A DNA stretch of 64,000 bases, from positions 1 through 64,000 of the forward strand of contig JAGWPB010000003.1 in NCBI GenBank assembly GCA_028870665.1, written 5' to 3'. Numbering within the stretch: the first letter of the stretch is position 1; the number at the start of each line of letters is the position of its first letter. This DNA is from Lysobacteraceae bacterium. Its GTDB lineage: Bacteria; Pseudomonadota; Gammaproteobacteria; Xanthomonadales; Rhodanobacteraceae. The notes under the pieces are model-generated. The model did not search any database. It saw only the letters and a program-made list of their open reading frames with translations, and was not told the origin of the DNA. The translations under genes and the position numbers were made by a program. Shown piece by piece: positions 44,838 through 53,517 of this stretch.

Positions 44838-46163
44838 TCACGACGCGTGCAGCGGCAGTTCGATCAGCACCTCGAGTCCGCCGCCTTCGGCGTTGCGCGC
44901 GGCGATGCGTCCGCCGGCGCGCGTGATCGCGCGGCGCGCGATGGCAAGCCCGATGCCGCTGCCGTCGCTGCCTTGCTGGCGCGCGTCGGCGGTGCGGAAG
45001 AACGGCTCGAAGAGGCGCGGCAGATCGGCCTCGGCGACGCCGGGGCCGCGATCGCGGATGCGCAATCGCGCACGACTGCCGTCGTCCTCGCGTTGCAGCA
45101 TGACATCGATCACGCTGGCCTCGGGCGCATGGCGCACGGCGTTGCGCAGCACGTTCTCGATGGCGCTGGCCAGCAGATCCAGCTCGGCGCGGATCGGCAG
45201 CATGCCGGTCCGCTGCAGGCGGATCTCGATGCGCCGCGGCGTCGCCTCGAAGCGGGCATCGGCCACCCGTGAGTCGACCAGGGCCGCCAGGTCGCCGTTC
45301 TCCACCGGCCCGCGCGTGCCGCTTTCCAGCCGGGACAGATCCAACGCCTGCGCGATCAGGCGATTCATGCGCTCGACCTCGCGGCCGATGCGCTCGTGGG
45401 CACTCTCGATCTCCTCGCTGCTGCCGCCGCGGCCGAGCTCCAGCGCCACGCGCAGGCGCGCCAGCGGCGAGCGCAACTCATGGGCGACGTCACCGATCAG
45501 GCGCCGATGGTCGAGGATCAGCCGGCCGATATGGTCGGCCATATCGTCGAATTCGCGTGCCAGGGCCACCAGTTCGCGCGAGCGGCCGGTGCGCAGGGTG
45601 CCGACGCGCGCATCCAGATCGCCGTCGGCGAAGCGGCGCGCGCGGTCGCGGATCTGCGCCAGCGGCAGCGCGACATAGCGTGCCAGCAGCAGGCTGACCA
45701 GCATGCTGGCCAGCAGTGCCGCGCTGGCCAGCACGGTGCGAAACAGCAGCCGATGCGGTGGCGGATGCGGTGCCGGCGGTGGCCCCCAGCGCACGGTGAC
45801 GGTGTACGGTGCCTGGTCCGCGGCCAGTACATGCCGCGTCGCGATGATCTCACGCTCGCGCTGCCAGTTCGATGCCGGCAGCGGCATGGCGGGCGCATCG
45901 CGACCCGGCCGGATGCTGACGCGCAGCGGTCCGCTGCTGCGCACCCGCGCCCAGCGTTGCGCCTGCACCAGCGGGTGCTGGCTGAGCTGGCGCATCGCCT
46001 CGTTGGCGACATCATCGACCACGGCATGCTGCCATTCGGGCGGCGCCGGCGCTTGCGCCCGGTCCCGTTCGATCAGCAGCGAGGTGACGCCGATGCTGGC
46101 GGCGATCATCGCCACCAGCGCCACCCAGAACAGTGCCATCACGCGCCAGTACAGGCTGCCCAT
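44838..46163 (-). CDS. CpxA-like sensor histidine kinase
   Basis: A 441-residue membrane kinase. The first transmembrane helix is at about residues 9-31, then a periplasmic sensor region of about 110 residues, a second helix near 142-164 and a HAMP domain. The phosphoaccepting His is H228 in GDVAHELRSPLARLRVALE. The N box is NVLRNAVRHAPE and the G boxes DRGPGVAEADL and GSDGSGIGLAIARRA. Its ATG is one base after the stop of the regulator gene upstream, so the two form one operon. The arrangement with a His/Met-rich secreted protein suggests it senses envelope stress or metals, which is inference. Confidence 0.9.
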   Translation of the reverse strand: MGSLYWRVMALFWVALVAMIAASIGVTSLLIERDRAQAPAPPEWQHAVVDDVANEAMRQLSQHPLVQAQRWARVRSSGPLRVSIRPGRDAPAMPLPASNWQREREIIATRHVLAADQAPYTVTVRWGPPPAPHPPPHRLLFRTVLASAALLASMLVSLLLARYVALPLAQIRDRARRFADGDLDARVGTLRTGRSRELVALAREFDDMADHIGRLILDHRRLIGDVAHELRSPLARLRVALELGRGGSSEEIESAHERIGREVERMNRLIAQALDLSRLESGTRGPVENGDLAALVDSRVADARFEATPRRIEIRLQRTGMLPIRAELDLLASAIENVLRNAVRHAPEASVIDVMLQREDDGSRARLRIRDRGPGVAEADLPRLFEPFFRTADARQQGSDGSGIGLAIARRAITRAGGRIAARNAEGGGLEVLIELPLHAS

Positions 46164-46164
46164 G

Positions 46165-46866
46165 TCAGTCGTCCGTGCGCCGGAACATGTAGCCGCCGCC
46201 GTGAATGGTGGCGATGCGCGACTGGCCGTCGGCACCGTTGCCGAGTTTGCGGCGCAGCCGCGAGATGTGCACGTCGATGCTGCGGTCGAAGGGCGTCAGG
46301 GCACGGCCGAGCGCGCTCTCGGCGAGGATCCCCTTGTCCACCCCGCGGCCGGCTTCGCGCATCAGCACCGCCAGCAGGTTGAACTCGGACGTCGTCAGCG
46401 CCAGCGTCTGGCCATCGAGCATCGCGGTGCGCGAGCCGATGCGCAGTTCGACCGGACCGATGCGCATGTCGGTAAAACGCGCCGTTTCGTTCTCGTCGCG
46501 CTGCGCGCGGCGCAGCACCGCACGGATGCGCGCGGCCAGTTCGTGCGGGTTGCAGGGCTTGGTCAGGTAGTCGTCGGCGCCGATCTCGAGGCCGAGGATG
46601 CGATCGACGTCATCACCCAGCGCGGTCAGCATCAGCACCGGCAAGGTGGTGCTGCGACGCAGCTCGCGCAGCACCTCCAGCCCGGAACGTAGCGGCATCA
46701 TGATGTCGAGCACCAGCGCGTCGTAGCGCTCGCTGAGCACGCGCCGCAGCACGGCATCGCCGTCGTGCACCTGCTCGACGCTGAAACCCTCGCGTACCAG
46801 AAACCGCGCCAGCAGTTCGCCCAGTTCGCGGTCATCGTCGGCCAGCAGGATGCGTGCGTGGGCCAT
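46165..46866 (-). CDS. CpxR-like OmpR-family response regulator
   Basis: A 233-residue DNA-binding regulator. The receiver domain has ILLADDD at the acidic pocket, phosphoacceptor Asp54 in LVLDIMMP, and the Lys in YLTKPCNP. The C-terminal winged helix of the OmpR type shows LALTTSEFNLLAVLM and RSIDVHISRLRRKLG, with IHGGGYMFR ending the wing. The ATG at 46866 starts the family sequence; a longer form from 46905 is less likely. Next to the kinase gene (1-nt gap). Confidence 0.92.
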   Translation of the reverse strand: MAHARILLADDDRELGELLARFLVREGFSVEQVHDGDAVLRRVLSERYDALVLDIMMPLRSGLEVLRELRRSTTLPVLMLTALGDDVDRILGLEIGADDYLTKPCNPHELAARIRAVLRRAQRDENETARFTDMRIGPVELRIGSRTAMLDGQTLALTTSEFNLLAVLMREAGRGVDKGILAESALGRALTPFDRSIDVHISRLRRKLGNGADGQSRIATIHGGGYMFRRTDD

Positions 46867-47115
46867 GCGGGGGTTGCTCCGGGTCGGCACGGTGGAACGG
46901 GTCACGCCATGGTGCCGCGCGCGCCGCGGCAGCGCCAGCGCATGCGCGGTCGCCGTCGTCGTCGCAGCGCGCGCAGGCTCGGTCGGCGTGATCGCGCCGG
47001 GTCGGCATCGAGGCGCGCCGTGGTGCGAGCGATGCCTCCTGGCCGTTGCAGCGCACGCCGGTTTGGTCCGTGCTGCGGCGCCGTCCGGCTCGTCGCAGCG
47101 CGCACGGGGATGGGC

Positions 47116-47583
47116 TCAGCGCCGCATCGGCATCCTCGGCGCCGGCAGCGCCGCGACCGCTTTCAGGTTTTCATCCAGCGCCTGGCGCAGGGTCTGGATT
47201 GCGGCACCGGCATCGCGTGGGGCCAGCTCGGCGCGCGCCAGTCGCGAATAGGCGAAGTTGCGCAGCAGCGGATCCTGGCTGCGGGCGAGCACGCCGCGAT
47301 ACAGGCCGACGACCGCCTCGACGTGGCCCTGCGCGCGGTACAGATGTTCCAGCGCGAGCATGTCGCGGATCGCGGCGCCGCGCGGGCCCATCATCATCAT
47401 CATCCGGTTGTGCATGCCGCGGCGCATGCCGTGGTGCATGCCGCCGTGGTCGGAGCCATGCATCCAGGCTTGCGCGGGCGGCGGCGTCACGCCCGATGCC
47501 GGCGGTTCGGCAGCGCCGGCGACCACCAGGCCCAGCGCCAGCGCCAGGCCACCGAACGCGGGGATTGCAAGGGGGTGCTTCAT
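47116..47583 (-). CDS. Secreted His/Met-rich protein (possible CpxP/Spy-like partner)
   Basis: A 155-residue protein with a signal peptide (IPAFGGLALALGLVVAGAAE). A cluster of His and Met residues follows (MHGSDHGGMHHGMRRGMHNRM then MMMMGPRG, given in two parts), likely to bind copper or other soft metals. The C-terminal half is helical and looks like a helical-repeat region (LYRGVLARSQDPLLRNFAYSRLARAEL). No LTxxQ motif of Spy/CpxP is seen, so the relation is one of place and size, not homology. It lies 250 bp upstream of the two-component system on the same strand. The ATG at 47583 has GGAG at best spacing. Confidence 0.6.
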   Translation of the reverse strand: MKHPLAIPAFGGLALALGLVVAGAAEPPASGVTPPPAQAWMHGSDHGGMHHGMRRGMHNRMMMMMGPRGAAIRDMLALEHLYRAQGHVEAVVGLYRGVLARSQDPLLRNFAYSRLARAELAPRDAGAAIQTLRQALDENLKAVAALPAPRMPMRR

Positions 47584-47812
47584 CATCGATCTCCGTGGGA
47601 AAGGGGTGTCGCCGACGCGCGCGGGACCAGGGGCGGGGCATCGGCGCAGCAGCGTCGACGACGTCATCATCGTGGACCGCGGATGCCGCCGCGGGTGGCG
47701 CGTGGCGTATCCGCATGTAACGGCGGGTAACACCGCGGTCGCGCGCCGATCCGGGCTTGCCCGGCGGCCGTCATCGTGTAACGTGGAATGGTCGCGCGAA
47801 CCCGGACTCGCC

Positions 47813-49708
47813 ATGCCTGGCCCCCTGCATTTCGTCATCGATTTCGACAGCACCCTGGTGCAGGTCGAAACCCTCGATCTGCTGGCCGAACTGGCCTTGC
47901 GCGACGCGCCCGGCGCCGCCGAGACCCGCGCGCGCATCCGCGAACTGACCGATGCGGCGATGGAGGGGCGGCTGGCGTTTCGCGACGCGCTGGCGCAGCG
48001 CCTGGACCTGCTGCGCGCGCACCGCGACATTCTGCCGCAGGTCGCGCAGCGCCTGCTGCAGGCGATCACGCCATCGTTTGCGCGCAACCGCGCCTTTCTG
48101 GCCGCCCATGCACCGCGGATCCACATCGTCAGCAGCGGCTTTCGCGAGCTGATCGTGCCGGTGGCCGAAAGCCTCGGCCTGCGCGCGGATCACGTCCACG
48201 CCAACGCGCTCACGTTCGATGCCGCGGGTCGCATCGACGGCTGCGACTGGAGCAACCCGCTCAGTGCCGACGGCGGCAAGGTGCATGCGGTCGCGGCGTT
48301 GCATCTCGACGGCGAGGTGGTCGCGGTCGGCGACGGCATCGGCGATTACGAGCTGCTGGCCGCCGGTGTGGCGCAGCGCTTTTACGCGTTCAGCGAAAAC
48401 GTGCAGCGCGCCGCGGTGCTGGTCTGCGCCGGCGCGCGTTCGGCTCCCAGCTTCGACGAGGTGCTGTACGACTGCGGCCTGCGCGGTGCGGTGTCGTATC
48501 CCAAGAACCGGCTCAAGGTGCTGCTGCTGGAGAATGTCCACGCCGAGGCGGTGGCCGCGTTCGAGCGCGAGGGCTACGCGGTGGAGATCCACGCCGGCGC
48601 GCTCGACGAGGCGGCACTGGCCGCGCGCATCGGCGACGTCGCCATCCTCGGTCTGCGCTCCAAGACCCAGCTCAGCGCGAACGTGCTGGCCGAGGCCAGG
48701 CGCCTGCTCGCGGTCGGCGCGTTCTGCATCGGCACCAACCAGATCGACCTGGCCGGTTGCCAGCGCCGCGGCGTGGCGGCCTTCAACGCGCCCTACAGCA
48801 ACACGCGGTCGGTGGTCGAGCTGGCGCTGGCCGAGATCATCCTGATGATGCGCAACCTGCCGGCCAAGCTGCGCCAGATGGACGCCGGCATCTGGGACAA
48901 GTCCGCCAGCGGCGCGCACGAGGTGCGCGGCAAGCGGCTGGGCATCGTCGGCTACGGCAATATCGGCATGCAGCTCTCCGTGCTGGCCGAAGCGGTCGGA
49001 ATGCAGGTGTGCTTTTACGACCTGGCCGAGCGGCTGGCGCTGGGCACCGCGCGCAAATGCGCCACGCTGGAGGAGCTGCTGACGCAGTCCGATGTGGTCA
49101 GCGTCCACGTCGACGGGCGCAAGCAGAACCGCAACCTGATCGGCGCCGCCGAGTTCGCGCGCATGCAGCCCGGCGCGCTGTTTCTCAACCTCAGCCGCGG
49201 CCATGTGGTCGATCTCCACGCGCTGCAGTCAGCGCTGGCCGGCGGCCACCTGCGCGGCGCCGCGCTGGACGTGTTCCCCGCCGAGCCGGCCGCCAACGGC
49301 GATGCCTTCGAGCACCCGCTGCGCGCGTTGCCCAACGTGCTGCTGACGCCGCACATCGGCGGCAGCACGCTGGAGGCGCAGCAGGACATCGGCCGCTTCG
49401 TCAGCGGTCGCATCATCGACTACGTCAACACCGGCAGCAGCGAGGGCAGCGTCAATCTGCCGGGGCTGAAGCTGCCGCCGCAGTCCGGTGCGCACCGGCT
49501 GATGCATCTGCACGAGAACGTGCCGGGCATCCTCGCCCGCATCAACCAGGCGCTGGCCGAGCATGGCGCCAACATCCTCGGCCAGTACCTCAAGACCGAC
49601 GAGCGCCTGGGCTACGTGATCACCGACATCGACAGCCGGTATTCGGCTGCGCTGACCCGCGCCATCCGCTCCATCCCGCACACGCTGCGCTTTCGCGTGC
49701 TGTATTGA
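47813..49708 (+). CDS. Fused phosphoserine phosphatase / D-3-phosphoglycerate dehydrogenase (SerB-SerA)
   Basis: A single 631-residue frame combines the first and last enzymes of serine synthesis. Residues 1 to about 215 form a HAD phosphatase of the SerB type. It has FVIDFDSTLVQVE (Asp10/Asp12), IVSSGFRELI, GGKVHAVAAL and VGDGIGDYELL (173-178). From about residue 228 the sequence is SerA: SYPKNRLKVLLLENVHAEAV, the NAD fold GYGNIG at 380-385, the LNLSRGHVVDL catalytic region and TPHIGGSTLEAQ. An ACT domain from about 559 (LHENVPGILARINQALAEHGANI) would bind serine for feedback control. No stop or start codon with ribosome site is seen at the junction. serC is not in the window. Confidence 0.92.
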   Translation: MPGPLHFVIDFDSTLVQVETLDLLAELALRDAPGAAETRARIRELTDAAMEGRLAFRDALAQRLDLLRAHRDILPQVAQRLLQAITPSFARNRAFLAAHAPRIHIVSSGFRELIVPVAESLGLRADHVHANALTFDAAGRIDGCDWSNPLSADGGKVHAVAALHLDGEVVAVGDGIGDYELLAAGVAQRFYAFSENVQRAAVLVCAGARSAPSFDEVLYDCGLRGAVSYPKNRLKVLLLENVHAEAVAAFEREGYAVEIHAGALDEAALAARIGDVAILGLRSKTQLSANVLAEARRLLAVGAFCIGTNQIDLAGCQRRGVAAFNAPYSNTRSVVELALAEIILMMRNLPAKLRQMDAGIWDKSASGAHEVRGKRLGIVGYGNIGMQLSVLAEAVGMQVCFYDLAERLALGTARKCATLEELLTQSDVVSVHVDGRKQNRNLIGAAEFARMQPGALFLNLSRGHVVDLHALQSALAGGHLRGAALDVFPAEPAANGDAFEHPLRALPNVLLTPHIGGSTLEAQQDIGRFVSGRIIDYVNTGSSEGSVNLPGLKLPPQSGAHRLMHLHENVPGILARINQALAEHGANILGQYLKTDERLGYVITDIDSRYSAALTRAIRSIPHTLRFRVLY

Positions 49709-49754
49709 CAGAATCGAACTTGGTCACTCAGAGCAGCGCGCAAGGTCAGCCGGC

Positions 49755-49970
49755 TTTGTCACCCTGAGCCGCGCGAAGGGTCTTGCGCACGATCACGTTC
49801 CAGTTTTCGGGACGTCTGTCGCGCAAAAGATCCTTCGTGCTTCGCCCTCAGGACGACAACGCAGTTGTCACCCTTAGCGCAGCGAAGGGTCTGGTGGTGC
49901 GCGGCGACGCGCAAGCGTGGGGGTGTTCGGCCATGGCCAGATGCTTCGGGCTGTGCCCTCAGCACGACCA
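49755..49970. repeat. Cluster of four copies of a dispersed intergenic repeat
   Basis: Copies of the GTCATCCTGAG...GAAGGATCT type repeat lie at 49755-49788 (plus), 49821-49860 (inverted), 49865-49902 (plus) and 49937-49970 (inverted). They make two inverted pairs. The following part to about 50085 is shared with the gap at 51877-51937 (CGACCGAAGGAAGTCC and AGTCCCCAAGGGATGACAAC). The 443-bp gap holds no gene. Confidence 0.7.
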
Positions 49971-50089
49971 ACGGAAGTCCCCAAGGGACGACCGACGCGA
50001 CCGAAGGAAGTCCCTTTTCGGGGCGACCGAAGGAAGTCCAGCGGAGAAGTCCCCAAGGGATGACAACGAAAGGCATGACGACGACCCAC

Positions 50090-50119
50090 AAAAAAACGGG
50101 CAGCCCGCAGGCCGCCCGT
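50090..50119 (-). terminator. Terminator of secreted paralogue 1
   Basis: On the minus strand ACGGGCGGCC pairs with GGCTGCCCGT (one mismatch) around a 4-nt loop, followed by seven T. It is nearly identical to the terminators of the other two paralogues. Confidence 0.8.
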
Positions 50120-50151
50120 CATCGTGAGTTGCAGCCACTCTGCGGCGAGTC

Positions 50152-51690
50152 TCAGCTGGGGCCGCCCGGCGGTGGTGGCGGTGGCGGAAGATTGCCGCTC
50201 TCCAACACGCTCTGCTTGCCGTTGGTATCGTAGTCGGTCAGGTTCGACACCGTACCGGAGCTGTTGTTGCGGTTGAGACTGGTGACGACCAGGTTGGGGA
50301 AGTACGAGGTCACGGTCAGGCGCCACTTGCCGGTCGGGGTGCCGAGTGCTCCGCTCAGGCCCTTGGCGGTGTTGCCGTTCTGCAGGTCGCTGGAGGTCAG
50401 CTGGATCGACTGGCCGGCGCCGAGATTGAAGCTGACCGGGCCGACGCCCGGATTGCCGGCATCGTCGATGCCGGTAATCGTGACTTGGCCACCGGCCGGG
50501 CCGGTATTGCTGATGCGCAGGAAGCTCTGCTGGGTCGTATTGCCGGCCGGGTTGAAGGTGTACACGTGCACCACCGGGCCGTTGTACTGCAACGGTTGCA
50601 GCGGGCAATTCGGCAAGGTGTCGGTGACGCCGTTGCGCGTGTAGCTGGTCGTCATCGTTAGCGGCGTGGCCTGAATCGGGATCAGGTTGTTGGTAGGCAC
50701 ATAAAAATACACATAATCATAGAAGTTGCTGGCATTGAAATTATAATACGAGGATGGAAATGGCTGGTAATGGACGGTCAGTGTCTGGTTGTTGTTGGTG
50801 AAAGCGCTGGTGGTCGTGCTTGACGTGTAGTATTTGGTGAAATACAAGCCGGCAAAGGCATTGGGTTGATTGAATGCCGCGAACGATCCCTGGATGACAG
50901 TGGTTACCGTGTCACTGGGCTGCGTCGTGAAATAGCCAAAAGCCGGCAGTGGATAATATACAAAGTATCCCGGCCAAAATTCATTGTAGTCCAGCTCGCC
51001 AATATTGCCATAGAGGGCGAAATAGGTGCGGCTGGGATGTTGGCTGTTCTGGCCCACGTCAATCCGCTCTTGCGGATAGAAAGGAGCACCGCAGTAGGCT
51101 TGGAACGGCTGCCCGGAAAAGAGCACGGGCTGGGTGACAGGATTGAGGATGGCGGTGGCGCTGACCGGATCGTAGAACTGGTAGTTCTCGCTGACGGTCT
51201 GGCCGAGAGTTTGCAGCGCGGCCAGATTCTTCAGAGCATGGCCGCTGGTCGCATTCAACTCGGTATTGCCGGAATTGACGTAGACCAGGATGCCGTTGGT
51301 GATGCCGGGGACCGGACTGGAGCTGGGTGGATTGAAGGAGACGACGACGTAGTTGCTGCCGCTGCCGCCGGCGCCGAGGGTGGCGGTCCAGCCGGAGGGC
51401 AGGGAGGGCCCGGCGGTGAAGGTCGGTGTGGTGGAGAAGGTGGCGCTGCCCGAGAGGGTGATGCGCAGGGCAAAGCCGGTGGTGCGGCCGATGATGTTGT
51501 CGCTGGGATCGATGCTGATGGCGATCTGCGGGGTGATGCCGATCGCGGTGCTGTTGCCGGCGATGTCGAAGTTGGCCACGCCCTCGGGGAGCGTGCCGGT
51601 ATAGGTGATGCTGACGGCGGAAGCGGCGGTGGCAAAACCGAGGCCGGCCAAGACGGCCGCAGTGAGTGCGGCGCGGTGCAGGTTCAACAC
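50152..51690 (-). CDS. Secreted paralogue 1 of a tandem three-gene family (function unknown)
   Basis: A 512-residue protein with an N-terminal signal peptide (LTAAVLAGLGFATAASA). The conserved N-terminal domain contains IDPSDNIIGRTTGFALR and PVPGITNG. A variable middle part (about 185-345) is rich in Tyr, Phe and Asn and encoded by much more AT-rich DNA than the rest. The conserved C-terminal domain is a predicted beta-sandwich with YNGPVVHVYTFNPAG, LRISNTGPAGGQVTITG and TSYFPNLVVTSLNRNN. Only the outer pair of conserved Cys (AYCGAP, NCPLQP) is kept. It ends in a polyproline tail (GNLPPPPPPPGGPS) absent in its relatives. The start is GTG with AGGGG upstream. Confidence 0.75.
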   Translation of the reverse strand: MLNLHRAALTAAVLAGLGFATAASAVSITYTGTLPEGVANFDIAGNSTAIGITPQIAISIDPSDNIIGRTTGFALRITLSGSATFSTTPTFTAGPSLPSGWTATLGAGGSGSNYVVVSFNPPSSSPVPGITNGILVYVNSGNTELNATSGHALKNLAALQTLGQTVSENYQFYDPVSATAILNPVTQPVLFSGQPFQAYCGAPFYPQERIDVGQNSQHPSRTYFALYGNIGELDYNEFWPGYFVYYPLPAFGYFTTQPSDTVTTVIQGSFAAFNQPNAFAGLYFTKYYTSSTTTSAFTNNNQTLTVHYQPFPSSYYNFNASNFYDYVYFYVPTNNLIPIQATPLTMTTSYTRNGVTDTLPNCPLQPLQYNGPVVHVYTFNPAGNTTQQSFLRISNTGPAGGQVTITGIDDAGNPGVGPVSFNLGAGQSIQLTSSDLQNGNTAKGLSGALGTPTGKWRLTVTSYFPNLVVTSLNRNNSSGTVSNLTDYDTNGKQSVLESGNLPPPPPPPGGPS

Positions 51691-51771
51691 GGATATTCCC
51701 CTTTTTTGAGGATTGCATCACAACATAATTCACACCTTGGTTACAAGTCGGCCACGGCATGGCCATGGGGC

Positions 51772-51937
51772 TTTGTCGCTGGGCGCAGCGAAGGGTCTGG
51801 TGGTGCGCCGCGATGCGCGAGCGCGTGGTGTCCGGCCATTCCCAGATGCTTCGGGCTGCGCCCTCAGCACGACCACCGCGACCGAAGGAAGTCCAGCGGA
51901 GAAGTCCCCAAGGGATGACAACGAAGGGCATGACTAC
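51772..51937. repeat. Intergenic repeat module between paralogues 1 and 2
   Basis: 51772-51808 (GCGCAGCGAAGGGTCTGGTG) and 51842-51874 (inverted copy, CCAGATGCTTCGGGCTGCGC) are copies of the dispersed repeat. 51877-51937 repeats the end of the 49755-50085 module almost exactly. The rest of this 309-bp gap (51691-51760) holds the leader of paralogue 1 and no gene. Confidence 0.7.
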
Positions 51938-51943
51938 GAGGCC

Positions 51944-51973
51944 AAAAAAACGGGCGGCCCGGAGGCCGCCCGT
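51944..51973 (-). terminator. Terminator of secreted paralogue 2
   Basis: A perfect 10-bp stem (51950-51959 with 51964-51973) with loop CGGA and seven T on the minus strand. Confidence 0.85.
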
Positions 51974-51999
51974 CGTGTTGCAGTGCGGGGCGCGGGCGA

Positions 52000-53517
52000 T
52001 CAGTTGCCGTTGTCGCCGTTGTTGCCCCACGTGTTCTGCTTGCCGTTGACGTCGTAGTTGGTGAGGTTCGACACCGTGCCCGAGGTGTTGTTGCGGTTGA
52101 GGCTGGTGACGACCAGGTTGGGGAAGTAGCTGGTCACGGTCAGGCGCCACTTGCCGGCTGGGGCGCCCAGCGCACCGGTGAGGCCCTTGGCGGCATTGCC
52201 ATTCTGCAGATCGTCGGCGGTGAGCTGGATCGATTGGCCGGCGCCGAGATTGAAGCTGACCGGGCCGACGCCCGGATTGCCGGCATCGTCGATGCCGGTG
52301 ATCGTGACCTGGCCGCCGGCGGGGCCGGTATCGCTGATGCGCAGGAAGCTCTGCTGGGTGGTGTTGCCGGCCGGATTGAAGGTGTAGACCTTGACCACCG
52401 GACCGTTGTACTGCATCGGCTGCAGATTGCAGGCGGCCAGGGGTGCAGTGATGCTGTTACGGGTGAACGTGGACTGCACGGCGATCGTGGTGGCCTGAAT
52501 CGGCACCACGTTATTGGTCGGAACGCGGAAGCACATTTCAGCCGCCCCAAAGCCGGAGAGGAAAATCTGGCTCAGGGTGTAATTGAATGTCATCGGATTG
52601 CCGCCGACAGCGATCGTGCCCAGTGGTCCTGAGCCGACGCAGCCCGGATTGTTGGTCAGCACCACCGAGGCGCCGCTTTGAGCAAACGCGCTGAACGAGC
52701 CGTTGACCGTGGTGCTGATCTGGTCGGTAGGTTGCAAGCTGAAATAGGAAAATCCAGGTGCGACCTGGAAGAAAATCGCGCCCGAGAAATACTGATTGTC
52801 GTTCAGTGCACCGATGGCACCCGAGTTCGAGAAGTACGTGCGGCTCGGATGGGAGGCATTTGCGCCGACATCGATGCGTTCAGTCGGATTAGCGTAACCG
52901 AGCTGGCAGCTGGCCACCACGGGATTACCCGATTGCAGCACGGTCTGATTGACGGGGTTGAGGATATTGGTGGTGCTGACCGGATCGAAGAACTGGTAGT
53001 TCTCAGTCACGGTCTGGCCGGACGTCTGCAGGAACGCGGCATTGGTGATCACGTGGCCGCTGGTGGGCACCGGAGTGATTTCGCTGCCGGCACCGCCGAG
53101 GATGACCAGTGGCCCGTTGGTAATGCCGGGAACCGGACTGGTACTGGGCGGGTTGAAGTTGATCACCACGAAGCTGCTGCCGGCGCCGCCGGCGCCGATC
53201 GAAGTCGTCCATCCGCCGGGCAGGGCGCCGCCGGCCGTGATGGTCGGAGTCGCGCCGAAGAGGGCGCCGCCGGCGAGCGTGACGCGCAGCGCGAAGCCGG
53301 TGGTGCGACCGATGATGTTGTCGGAGGGATCGATGTTGACGGTGATCGACGGGGTCACGCCGATCTGTGTGCTGTTGCTGGCCACGTCGAAATAGGCGAT
53401 GCCTTCGGGCAGAGCCCCCGTGGGCGCCACCGTGAGCGAAACTGCCGAGGCGGTCCCGGTAAGCGCGAGGCCGGCGGCGACTGCCAGCGCGAGTGTGGTG
53501 CGGCGTGGTGATGACAT
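52000..53517 (-). CDS. Secreted paralogue 2 of a tandem three-gene family (function unknown)
   Basis: A 505-residue secreted protein with a signal peptide (ALAVAAGLALTGTASA). It shares with its neighbours the N-terminal block (NIDPSDNIIGRTTGFALR, PVPGITNGP), the TVTENYQFFDPVS segment, HPSRTYF, and the C-terminal beta domain from YNGPVVKVYTFNPAG to the end. The middle (about 230-345) is its own. It holds four Cys: an outer pair (VASCQLGY, AACNLQP) conserved in all three and an inner pair (NNPGCVG, AEMCFRV) shared with paralogue 3. It ends in WGNNGDNGN. The ATG at 53517 follows AGGGGATCGTC. A longer N-terminus is possible in frame but lacks signal-peptide sense. Confidence 0.75.
   Translation of the reverse strand: MSSPRRTTLALAVAAGLALTGTASAVSLTVAPTGALPEGIAYFDVASNSTQIGVTPSITVNIDPSDNIIGRTTGFALRVTLAGGALFGATPTITAGGALPGGWTTSIGAGGAGSSFVVINFNPPSTSPVPGITNGPLVILGGAGSEITPVPTSGHVITNAAFLQTSGQTVTENYQFFDPVSTTNILNPVNQTVLQSGNPVVASCQLGYANPTERIDVGANASHPSRTYFSNSGAIGALNDNQYFSGAIFFQVAPGFSYFSLQPTDQISTTVNGSFSAFAQSGASVVLTNNPGCVGSGPLGTIAVGGNPMTFNYTLSQIFLSGFGAAEMCFRVPTNNVVPIQATTIAVQSTFTRNSITAPLAACNLQPMQYNGPVVKVYTFNPAGNTTQQSFLRISDTGPAGGQVTITGIDDAGNPGVGPVSFNLGAGQSIQLTADDLQNGNAAKGLTGALGAPAGKWRLTVTSYFPNLVVTSLNRNNTSGTVSNLTNYDVNGKQNTWGNNGDNGN

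Noticed and set aside
49755-49970. Possible CRISPR array
   Set aside because: The repeat copies are diverged, alternate in orientation and have unequal spacing, so this is a palindromic-type dispersed repeat cluster.
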